Shown here piece after piece: positions 27,133 through 35,721 of a stretch of 64,000 nt of DNA. The stretch comes from UBA8752 sp002336475 (GTDB taxonomy: Bacteria; Bacteroidota; Bacteroidia; Flavobacteriales_D; Sanyastnellaceae). The notes under the pieces were generated by a model, which saw nothing but the letters and a program-made list of their open reading frames with translations, did no database searches and was not told where the DNA came from. A program made the position numbers and the translations under genes. The stretch is from NCBI GenBank assembly GCA_943846755.1, contig OX044365.1, positions 558,001 to 622,000 of the forward strand, given 5' to 3'. Every line of letters begins with the position of its first letter. The first letter of the stretch is position 1.

Positions 27133-30100
27133 TCAATCAGCGCAAGTAGAATCGAATACAATCAAGAACTCCAGCAAGTCGGCAATGCCGATGACGCCAT
27201 CGTCGGTCAAATCACCGTAACAGCTGCCTCCGCCGCCTGTGGTATCAAACAAGCAGCTGCCGTTGTCTTCCGTAGCATCAGCGTCATAGTTGAGCGCATC
27301 TGCATAGGTGCAACCCAGGCATCCGGACAGGTCACATGAACCGTCGTTCTGCGTGGCAGCAGGGTCATAGTTGCAGGCCGAGGGCACTGTACAACCCTGG
27401 CAGCTGTCAAAGTCACAAGAGCCGTTGTTTTCTGTGGCCAGCGCATTGAAGTTGCAAGCGCCCACTTCGTCACAACCGAAGGTCTCCTGCTCATCACATA
27501 CACCGTCTCCGTCAGCATCGTTGATACAGCCGCCATCACAATCCAAGAGCAGGCCCTCTGGATAAGTGCAGCTGGCGTCGCCTTGGGTAGCGGTCGGATC
27601 ATAGTTACAGGCGTTGGGGGCCATACAACCTACACAGCTTTCGAAATCACAGCTTCCATCGGATTGCGTCGCAGCAGCATCGTAGTTACAAGCGGCCGCA
27701 TCCACACAACCCAAGCACGATGCATAATCACAAGAGCCATCGTTGTCAGTGGCACTGCTGCTGTAGTTGCAAGCGGCAGCATCATCGCAACCCGGCACCT
27801 CCAACTCGTCGCATACGCCATCGCCGTCGATGTCATTGACGCAGTCTCCGTTGCAGTCCAGCAACAACCCGGCTGGATACGTGCAGCTGCCGTCGTCTTG
27901 CGTGGCTGTGGCATCGTAGTTACATGCTGCAGCATCGTTGCATCCCTGGCAGCTTGCATAATCGCAATTGCCATCGGATTGGGTGGCCGCGCTGTCGTAG
28001 TTGCAGGCCGTCGCGTCCAAGCACCCTTGGCAACTGGTCAAGTCGCAACTGCCATCGTCCAGATTGGCGTCGGCGTTGTAGTTGCAGGCATCGGTGTTGG
28101 TGCACCCACCCACTTCGAGGGGGTCACACAGGCCGTTTTGATTGGCATCTTCCAAGCAATCGCCATTGCAGTCCACGTAAGCGCTGGCAGGATAGGTGCA
28201 CTCCCCGCTGCTGACGGTGGCAGCCGCATCGTAGTTGCAGGCGGTGCCATCGGTACAGCCAATGCAACTGGTGTAGTCACAAGAACCATTGTTGATCACC
28301 GCGTCCTGGTCGTAATTGCAGGCAACGCTGTCGGTGCATCCCGCACAACTGATGCTCTCACAACTTCCGTTGTCGATGGTCGCGTTGGAATTGAAGTTGC
28401 ACGCAAAGGGATCCGTGCAGCCTTCTTCCTCGTACTCATCACAGATGTTGTTGCTGTTGGCATCGTTCAAACAGTTGCCATCGCAATCCTGGTATTCCTG
28501 AGCGTAGGTGCAGCTGCCATCTGCAACAGTTGCAGTCGAACTGTAGTTGCAAGCCGCATTGTCCAAACAACCCGTGCAGGATGTGTAGTCGCATGAGCCG
28601 TCGTTCAGCAATGCCTGATCGTCATAGTTGCAGGCCGAATCATCTGTACACCCACCACAACTTGTGGTGTCGCAGCTTCCGTCGTCGAAGGCCGCCGATG
28701 GGTCGTAGTTGCAGCTGATGGGATTGGTACAACCTCCTGTCTCATCTTCATCGCAGATCTGGTTGTTGTTGGCATCGTTCAAACAGTTGCAATCGCAGTC
28801 CACATTCGTGGCTCCATTGCACAGGTCTTCTGGATAGAAGCAGGTGGTCGCCAGTGTGGCATCCGGATCGTAGTTGCATGCTCCTGCCACGGTGCAACCG
28901 GTGCAGCTGTCAAATTCACAAGGGTTCTCCGTATCGCCAAAGTTGCAAGCAAACGGCAAGGTGCAGCCATCCAACATGGACTGACCAGCGATTTGCATGC
29001 CATAGGCACAAGACCCATCGTTGAGGGTGGCTGTATCGTCATAGTTGGTGGCCGAAGGATCCGTGCAACCCGCACAGCTGGCGTAGTCACAGTTGCCGTC
29101 AGACACTGTTGCATCAGGATTGTAGTTGCATGCAATCGTGACCAAACATCCAGACACTACAGGATAGGTGCACAAATCCGGATCGTTGTAATCGGCGTTG
29201 GCATTGTAGTTCTCTGCTTCAGGATCCAAGCAACCTACCACGATGCAACTTCCATCGTCGATGGTGGCGGCATTGTCGTAATTGATCGCGTCTGGATTGG
29301 TACAGCCACGGCAGCTGAACAGGTCACAAGAGCCGTCGCTCAGTGTTGCAGTGTCGTCATAGTTGCACGCCAGTGGGTTGATACAACCGTAACAGCTCTC
29401 GGTATCACAGCTGCCATCATCCACAGTGGCGCTTGAATTGAAATTGCAAGCAAAGGGATTGGTGCAGCCTGTATAGATGCATGATCCATCGCTGTAATCC
29501 GCATTGGCGTCGTAGTTCGATGCATCTGGGTCGGTGCATCCAGTGAACAGGCAGCTGCCATTGTCGATGGTGGCGTCCAGGTCATAGTTGATCGCATCGG
29601 GGTTGGTACAGCCACGGCATGTCACCAGGTCACAACTTCCATCGGGGAAGGTGGCGGTTGCATCGTAGTTGCAAGCAGCAGGATTCAAGCAGCCATAGCA
29701 TGAAATAAGGTCACAGCTCCCGTCGTCGACGTTGGCATCGACATCGAAATTGCAAGCTGCTGGGTCCAGACAACCTGGGTACTCGCATGAGCCGTCGTTG
29801 AAGTCGGCGTTGGCATCATAGTTCTGGGCCTCGGGGTCGTTGCAACCAGAATAGAGGCAGCTTCCATCGTCGATGGTCGAGCCCACCTCAAAATTGATGG
29901 CGTCAGGATCGGTGCAACCGCGGCAGCTGACAAATTCGCAGCTTCCGTCACTCACCGTGGCATCTGCATCATAGTTGCACGCCGAGATGTTGATGCACCC
30001 GTAGCATGAGAAGTCACAGGAGTTGTCGTTCTGATTGGCTTGTGGATCATAGTTACACGCCGTGATGTCGTCACAGCCTGGATAGAGACAGCTGCCATCG

Positions 30101-33100
30101 TTGATGTCTGCGTTGGGATCGAAATTGAACGCTTCTGAGTTCGTGCAGCCTTCATACAAGCAGCTGTTGTCGTCTATCGTCGCCCCTGCATCGTAGTTGA
30201 AGGCGTCGGGGTCGGTGCAACCGCGGCAGCTGTTGAATTCGCAACTTCCGTCGTTTACCGTCGCGTCAAGGTCATAGTTGCAGGCCGTTTGGTTGGTGCA
30301 ACCATAACAGGAGAAGTCACAGGAATTGTCTTCGTCGTTGGCCTGGGCAGAATAGTTGCAGGCCGTGATGTCGGTACAACCTGGGAACAAACAAGAGCCG
30401 TCGTCTACATCTGCGCCAGCATCATAGTTGGATGCATCGGGATTGATGCAACCTGAAAACAAACAGCTGCCATCGTCGATGGTGGCTGCATTGTCAAAGT
30501 TCACAGCGTCAGAATCCGTGCAGCCCAGGCAACTGAAGAAGTCGCATGAGCCATTGTTGACGTCCGCAGCAGGGTTGAAGTTGCAGGCCGAAGGCTCGGT
30601 GCAGCCGAAAACATTGTCCGTGTCACAAATGCCATCTCCATTGAGGTCAGAGGGACAATCGCCACCACAATCTCCTATGGCATCCAATACGGCACAACTG
30701 CCGTCATCGTCTGTCGCGAGGGGGTTATAGTTGCAGGCTGACTCAGTGGTGCAGCCGGGAATTTCTGCATTGTCGCACACGCCATCGCCGTCCACATCGG
30801 ACGGGCAATCGCCGCCGCAGACACCCAAAGCGTCGAGCTGGTTGCCATCGCAATCACAGTCATCGGCAGGCTGCTCATCGCAACCGCAGTCGTAAATGGC
30901 ACCAGGACCATTGCACACACCACAAGCATCGAGGTCTCCCACACAGTCGTCTACATCGTCACAAACGCCATCGGCATCTGCATCTGCTGTGCAACCGCCA
31001 CCGCAGACACCTATGGCGTCGAGCTGGTTGCCATCGCAGTCACAGTCGCCATCGGCAATGCCGTCACCTCCGCACACCCCACACTCATCGAGGGTGGTAC
31101 AGCTGCCATCGTCGTCTGTGGCCGCTGGGTTATAGTTGCAAGCTGACTCCAGCGTACAGCCGGGAATTTCTGCATTGTCGCAGATGCCATCTCCGTCGAC
31201 GTCAGCAGGGCAATCGCCGCCGCATACGCCCAAGGCGTCGAGCTGGTTGCCATCGCAGTCACAGTCATCGGAAGGCTGCTCATCACAACCGCAGTCATAA
31301 ATCGCGCCGGGACCGTTGCAAATGCCGCAGGCGTCAAGGTCTCCTACGCAGTCGTCTACATCGTCGCAAATGCCATCGCCATCGGCGTCAGCTTCACAAT
31401 CGCCGCCGCATACGCCCAAGGCGTCGAGCTGGTTGCCATCGCAGTCGCAGTCATCGGCAGGCTGCTCGTCGCAACCGCAATCGTAGACCGCTCCGGGACC
31501 GTTGCACACGCCACAAGCGTCGAGCTCGCCTACGCAGTCGTCTACATCGTCGCAAATGCCATCGCCATCGGCGTCAGCTTCACAATCGCCGCCACACACG
31601 CCCAAGGCGTCGAGCTGGTTGCCATCGCAGTCGCAGTCATCGGAAGGTTGCTCATCACAACCGCAGTCATAAATCGCGCCGGGACCGTTGCAAATGCCAC
31701 AAGCGTCGAGCTCGCCTACGCAGTCATCCACGTCGTCACAAATGCCATCGCCATCGGCGTCAGCTTCACAATCGCCGCCACACACGCCCAAGGCGTCGAG
31801 CTGGTTGCCATCGCAGTCGCAGTCATCGGAAGGCTGCTCATCACAACCGCAGTCATAAATCGCTCCGGGACCGTTGCAAATGCCGCAGGCGTCAAAGTCT
31901 CCTACGCAGTCGTCTACATCGTCGCAAATGCCATCGCCATCGGCGTCAGCTTCACAATCGCCGCCACACACGCCCAAAACGTCATCGTACAGGCAGCTGT
32001 CATCCGTATTGTTGGATGGACAGCCAACGCCCATGCCAATGGGCAGGGTCAGCACCAAGAAATTGACATTGTCGCCCTCCGGGAAAACTTGTGCGTTGAC
32101 TGTACCCGACAGCTCACCATCGGTGGTGAACTGGCCGATCAGAATGCGTCCGTCCGCGTCGGGAAGGCCATTGGCATCGCCATTCAGGACGTACCATACT
32201 CCGCCGACCTCATCGTCGATTTCAATGTTTCCCCCTGGAGCACCGAAGCCGGGTTCGAATTGAAGCGCCCAATTTTGGTTGGGTGAATTCACAATGGTGG
32301 CTGAAGACTCTCCTGCCACCGCATTGGCGGGACCGTCGAGCCCAATGGTGACCCAGCTGTCATAGGCCAAGTCAGGAAATCCTGGAAGCAACAACGGGTT
32401 CACGTTCTCAGGAGTCGCCCCTCCAAGCAAGTTTTGGTAGAACGTCGTGGTTGTGGAAATGTCCAAGGGGATGTTGACGTTTCCTGAAACCGAAGTCAAA
32501 AAGTCTGTCGGGTGCAAGGTTTGAACGTAAACACGGTAGGTGGTCATGCCCGCCAAGTCACCATCAGTATGGGTGGCCACCACTTCTGTAATGGTGCAGT
32601 AATCTGTAATCGGCTCATCCACGGGAGGATCCGCAAACTCATCGAAGTTGCAGGCCTCAGGATCGCCGCAACCGCTGCCCTCTATGTTGTCGCAAATGCC
32701 GTTCTGATCGGCATCGGCAGGGCAATCGCCACCGCATACGCCCAAGGCGTCGAGCTGGTTGCCATCGCAATCGCAATCGCCAGCAGGCTGCTCATCACAT
32801 CCGCAATCGTAAATCGCGCCAGGACCATTGCAAATGCCGCATGCATCCACCGTGCCGATGCAGTCATCCACATTGTCGCACACGCCATCGCTGTCGGCAT
32901 CGGCTGTGCAACTTCCGCCGCACACGCCCAAGGCATCCAATACGTTTCCATCGCAATCACATGCGCCATCAGGGAGGTCATCGCATCCGCAATCCCCGGT
33001 TGCGCCAGGCCCATTGCAAACGCCGCATTCATCCACTGTGCCCACACAGTCGTCCACGTTGTCGCACACGCCATCGCTGTCGGCATCGGCAGCACAATCA

Positions 33101-35619
33101 CCGCCACAAACGCCCAATGCGTCGGACTGGTTGCCATCGCAGTCACAGTCACCGGAAGGCTGCTCGTCGCAACCGCAATCGTAGACCGCGCCAGGGCCGT
33201 TGCACACGCCACAAGCGTCGAGCTCGCCTACGCAGTCATCCACGTCGTCACAAATGCCATCGCCATCGGCGTCAGCTTCACAATCGCCGCCGCAAGCGCC
33301 CAAGGCGTCATCGTACAGACAGTTGTCACCTCCACCTCCCGATGGACAGCCAATGCCCATGCCAATGGGCAGGGTCAGCAGCATGAAATTGACATTGTCG
33401 CCCTCCGGGAAAACTTGTGCGTTGACTGTACCCGACAGCTCACCATCGGTGGTGAACTGGCCGATCAGAATGCGTCCGTCCGCGTCGGGAAGGCCATTGG
33501 CATCGCCATTCAGGACGTACCATACTCCGCCGACCTCATCGTCGATTTCAATGCTTCCCCCTGGAGCACCGAAGCCGGGTTCGAATTGAAGCGCCCAATT
33601 TTGGTTGGGTGAATTCACAATGGTGGCTGAAGACTCTCCTGCCACCGCATTGGCGGGACCGTCGAGCCCAATGGTGACCCAGCTGTCATAGGCCAAGTCA
33701 GGAAATCCTGGAAGCAACAACGGGTTCACGTTCTCAGGAGTCGCCCCTCCAAGCAAGTTTTGGTAGAACGTCGTGGTTGTGGAAATGTCCAAGGGGATGT
33801 TGACGTTTCCTGAAACCGAAGTCAAAAAGTCTGTCGGGTGCAAGGTTTGAACGTAAACACGGTAGGTGGTCATGCCCGCCAAGTCACCATCAGTATGGGT
33901 GGCCACCACTTCTGTAATGGTGCAGTAATCTGTAATCGGCTCATCCACGGGAGGATCCGCAAACTCATCGAAGTTGCAGGCCTCAGGATCGCCGCAACCG
34001 CTGCCCTCTAAGTTGTCGCAAATGCCGTTCTGATCGGCATCGGCAGGGCAATCGCCACCGCATACGCCCAAGGCGTCGAGCTGGTTGCCATCGCAATCGC
34101 AATCGCCAGCAGGTTGCTCATCACATCCGCAATCGTAAATCGCGCCAGGACCATTGCAAATGCCGCATGCATCCAAAGTGCCGATGCAGTCATCCACATT
34201 GTCGCACACGCCATCGCTGTCGGCATCGGCTGTGCAACTTCCGCCGCACACGCCCAAGGCATCCAATACGTTTCCATCGCAATCACATGCGCCATCAGGG
34301 AGGTCATCGCATCCGCAATCCCCAGTTGCACCAGGTCCATTGCAAACGCCACATTCATCCAAAGTGCCCACACAGTCGTCCACGTTGTCGCACACGCCAT
34401 CGCTGTCGGCATCGGCCGCACAATCACCGCCACACACGCCCAAGGCGTCGGGCTGGTTGCCATCGCAGTCACAGTCACCGGCAGGCTGCTCGTCGCAACC
34501 GCAATCGTAGACCGCGCCGGGACCATCGCACACCCCACATGCATCTACGACAGCGCAGCTGCCGTCATCGTTCGTGGCATTGGGATTGTAGTTGCAAGCC
34601 GTTTCATCGGTGCACCCGTCGTTCTCATCGGTATCGCACACCCCGTTTCCGTTGAGGTCCGATTCGCAGTCTCCTCCACAATCTCCGATGGCATCCAATT
34701 GATTGCCGTTGCAGTCGCAATCTCCTGCCGGGATTTCAGAACACCCGCAGTCCAACACTGCGCCAGGTCCGTTGCACACACCGCAAGCATCGAGCGTTCC
34801 AATGCAATCGTCTACTTCATCGCAAATTTGATCTGCATCTTGATCGTTTAAGCAGTTGCCAGAGCAATCTTCATTGGGCTCTGCATAGGTGCAATCTTCA
34901 GGAGTCGCCTCGCAAGCGTCCGCAATGGACAACGTGGCCGTGACGGCGTCGCCTCCATTGGGGAAGTATTGGACATTCAGCACTCCTCCCAACTCTCCGC
35001 TGGTGGTCAGCTGGGCCAGCAACACCCTGTTGTTTTCATCGGGCAAGCCGTTGGCGTCTCCGTTGAAAATGTACCAGATCCCGCCAACAATGTCATTGAT
35101 GATGATGTCCGTTCCCGCTGCGCCTCCACCGGGGTCGAATGCCGAAATCCAGTCCTGGTTGGGCGAGGGCACCAAACTCGGATTGGACTCCCCTGCAGAA
35201 GCGTTGGCAGTTTCAGACAGACCGATGGTTACATAGCTGTCGTAGATCAGGTTTGGGAACCCCTCAAAAAGCAAGGGATTCTGAGATTGAGACGAAGCCG
35301 ACCCCAACTGGTTCTGATAAAAGGTGGTGGTGGTGGTCAATGTCAATGGCGTCCCGAGGTTGCCATACACTGAGGTCACAAAATCCGTGGGCATTTCTGC
35401 CTGGAAAAACACCCGATAGGTGGTCATTCCAGCCAGATCACCTTCTGTGTGCTCTACAACGGTCTCCACAATCAGACAGGGTGCATTTAAAACCCCACCT
35501 TCAAAGGCAGGGTTGTAGTTGCACGCTTCCGAATCGGAACAATTCTGAGCTTGGATGTTACCTGCCGAACAACAGGCCGCAATTACCGCGCAGAACGAAA
35601 GAATTAAATGCTTCATCAT
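27133..35619 (-). CDS. Giant secreted Cys-rich repeat protein (2,828 residues)
   Basis: Exported protein of unknown function, the largest gene here. The ATG at 35619 (or 35616) opens a signal peptide ending 'GNIQAQ'. Order from the N-terminus: module of about 190 residues (copy 1, bases 35510-34910); Asp/Cys-rich calcium-loop units such as 'DADSDGVCDNVDDC' with 'CGVCNGPGAVYDCGCDEQP'; module copy 2 (33935-33345); more units; module copy 3 (32610-32020); four near-identical 62-residue units; then about 40 short units of the form GC-x4-ACNY ... DDGSC down to 27230. It ends with a dockerin-like 'CYGDLTDDGVIGIADLLEFL' and 'TCAD'. No T9SS type A or B tail and no enzyme domain are seen. An extended, disulfide- and Ca2+-stabilised surface fibre is my inference. 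Confidence 0.83.
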   Translation of the reverse strand: MMKHLILSFCAVIAACCSAGNIQAQNCSDSEACNYNPAFEGGVLNAPCLIVETVVEHTEGDLAGMTTYRVFFQAEMPTDFVTSVYGNLGTPLTLTTTTTFYQNQLGSASSQSQNPLLFEGFPNLIYDSYVTIGLSETANASAGESNPSLVPSPNQDWISAFDPGGGAAGTDIIINDIVGGIWYIFNGDANGLPDENNRVLLAQLTTSGELGGVLNVQYFPNGGDAVTATLSIADACEATPEDCTYAEPNEDCSGNCLNDQDADQICDEVDDCIGTLDACGVCNGPGAVLDCGCSEIPAGDCDCNGNQLDAIGDCGGDCESDLNGNGVCDTDENDGCTDETACNYNPNATNDDGSCAVVDACGVCDGPGAVYDCGCDEQPAGDCDCDGNQPDALGVCGGDCAADADSDGVCDNVDDCVGTLDECGVCNGPGATGDCGCDDLPDGACDCDGNVLDALGVCGGSCTADADSDGVCDNVDDCIGTLDACGICNGPGAIYDCGCDEQPAGDCDCDGNQLDALGVCGGDCPADADQNGICDNLEGSGCGDPEACNFDEFADPPVDEPITDYCTITEVVATHTDGDLAGMTTYRVYVQTLHPTDFLTSVSGNVNIPLDISTTTTFYQNLLGGATPENVNPLLLPGFPDLAYDSWVTIGLDGPANAVAGESSATIVNSPNQNWALQFEPGFGAPGGSIEIDDEVGGVWYVLNGDANGLPDADGRILIGQFTTDGELSGTVNAQVFPEGDNVNFMLLTLPIGMGIGCPSGGGGDNCLYDDALGACGGDCEADADGDGICDDVDDCVGELDACGVCNGPGAVYDCGCDEQPSGDCDCDGNQSDALGVCGGDCAADADSDGVCDNVDDCVGTVDECGVCNGPGATGDCGCDDLPDGACDCDGNVLDALGVCGGSCTADADSDGVCDNVDDCIGTVDACGICNGPGAIYDCGCDEQPAGDCDCDGNQLDALGVCGGDCPADADQNGICDNIEGSGCGDPEACNFDEFADPPVDEPITDYCTITEVVATHTDGDLAGMTTYRVYVQTLHPTDFLTSVSGNVNIPLDISTTTTFYQNLLGGATPENVNPLLLPGFPDLAYDSWVTIGLDGPANAVAGESSATIVNSPNQNWALQFEPGFGAPGGNIEIDDEVGGVWYVLNGDANGLPDADGRILIGQFTTDGELSGTVNAQVFPEGDNVNFLVLTLPIGMGVGCPSNNTDDSCLYDDVLGVCGGDCEADADGDGICDDVDDCVGDFDACGICNGPGAIYDCGCDEQPSDDCDCDGNQLDALGVCGGDCEADADGDGICDDVDDCVGELDACGICNGPGAIYDCGCDEQPSDDCDCDGNQLDALGVCGGDCEADADGDGICDDVDDCVGELDACGVCNGPGAVYDCGCDEQPADDCDCDGNQLDALGVCGGDCEADADGDGICDDVDDCVGDLDACGICNGPGAIYDCGCDEQPSDDCDCDGNQLDALGVCGGDCPADVDGDGICDNAEIPGCTLESACNYNPAATDDDGSCTTLDECGVCGGDGIADGDCDCDGNQLDAIGVCGGGCTADADADGVCDDVDDCVGDLDACGVCNGPGAIYDCGCDEQPADDCDCDGNQLDALGVCGGDCPSDVDGDGVCDNAEIPGCTTESACNYNPLATDDDGSCAVLDAIGDCGGDCPSDLNGDGICDTDNVFGCTEPSACNFNPAADVNNGSCDFFSCLGCTDSDAVNFDNAATIDDGSCLFSGCINPDASNYDAGADVDDGSCLFPGCTDITACNYSAQANDEDNSCDFSCYGCTNQTACNYDLDATVNDGSCEFNSCRGCTDPDAFNYDAGATIDDNSCLYEGCTNSEAFNFDPNADINDGSCLYPGCDDITACNYDPQANQNDNSCDFSCYGCINISACNYDADATVSDGSCEFVSCRGCTDPDAINFEVGSTIDDGSCLYSGCNDPEAQNYDANADFNDGSCEYPGCLDPAACNFDVDANVDDGSCDLISCYGCLNPAACNYDATATFPDGSCDLVTCRGCTNPDAINYDLDATIDNGSCLFTGCTDPDASNYDANADYSDGSCIYTGCTNPFACNFNSSATVDDGSCDTESCYGCINPLACNYDDTATLSDGSCDLFSCRGCTNPDAINYDNAATIDDGSCIVVGCLDPEAENYNANADYNDPDLCTYPVVSGCLVTIACNYNPDATVSDGNCDYASCAGCTDPSATNYDDTATLNDGSCAYGMQIAGQSMLDGCTLPFACNFGDTENPCEFDSCTGCTVAGACNYDPDATLATTCFYPEDLCNGATNVDCDCNCLNDANNNQICDEDETGGCTNPISCNYDPSAAFDDGSCDTTSCGGCTDDSACNYDDQALLNDGSCDYTSCTGCLDNAACNYSSTATVADGSCTYAQEYQDCDGNCLNDANSNNICDEYEEEGCTDPFACNFNSNATIDNGSCESISCAGCTDSVACNYDQDAVINNGSCDYTSCIGCTDGTACNYDAAATVSSGECTYPASAYVDCNGDCLEDANQNGLCDPLEVGGCTNTDACNYNADANLDDGSCDLTSCQGCLDATACNYDSAATQSDGNCDYASCQGCNDAAACNYDATATQDDGSCTYPAGLLLDCNGDCVNDIDGDGVCDELEVPGCDDAAACNYSSSATDNDGSCDYASCLGCVDAAACNYDAAATQSDGSCDFESCVGCMAPNACNYDPTATQGDASCTYPEGLLLDCDGGCINDADGDGVCDEQETFGCDEVGACNFNALATENNGSCDFDSCQGCTVPSACNYDPAATQNDGSCDLSGCLGCTYADALNYDADATEDNGSCLFDTTGGGGSCYGDLTDDGVIGIADLLEFLIVFDSTCAD
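27230..30680 (-). repeat. About 40 Cys-rich coding units, partly in sets of four
   Basis: Units of 22-27 residues, longer where a 'DCDGNCLND' knot is inserted. Two types occur: one with a Cys in 'ACNY' and a second Cys after 'GSC', and one with neither ('DASNY', 'DAINY'). Between about 29,200 and 30,450 the types follow one another in a repeated order (no-Cys, Cys, Cys, no-Cys), forming four super-repeats of about 100 residues. Confidence 0.85.
31231..31974 (-). repeat. Four tandem 186-base (62-residue) repeats
   Basis: Copies begin at 31231, 31417, 31603 and 31789, exactly 186 bases apart and nearly identical. More diverged copies start at 30825 and 31011 and within 32700-34800. Each encodes 'DALGVCGGDCEADADGDGIC' followed by 'CGICNGPGAIYDCGC'. 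Confidence 0.9.
32012..34531 (-). repeat. Near-identical 1,326-base tandem duplication (442 residues)
   Basis: Bases 32012-33205 match 33338-34531 at a constant offset of 1,326 with only scattered differences. Each copy holds one 190-residue module and its following calcium-loop-like units. The high identity points to a recent duplication or ongoing gene conversion. Confidence 0.9.
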
Positions 35620-35636
35620 CAAGGGATAAGGTGACT

Positions 35637-35644
35637 TCAATATA
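35637..35644 (-). promoter_or_regulatory. Candidate -7 element TATATTGA for the giant repeat gene
   Basis: TAnnTTTG-like, 17 bases before the ATG at 35619, within the 102-base gap after ligA. Confidence 0.35.
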
Positions 35645-35721
35645 AGACACCTTCTTGGCATACTCAGAGCGGCCGCAAAGTGTTGCAACTCTCGGAAACT
35701 TCTTACCCAGAGCCCCTTAAA

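Noticed and set aside
27230..34531. Regular direct repeats that might look like a CRISPR array
   Set aside because: Units are coding, vary throughout, lack constant repeats with unique spacers, and no cas gene is near.
31648..34851. Long plus-strand open frames of low complexity (Ala/Ile/Val/His-rich) opposite the giant repeat gene
   Set aside because: They arise because the opposite-strand repeats avoid stops in several frames; they repeat with the same 186- and 1,326-base periods and have no signal peptide.
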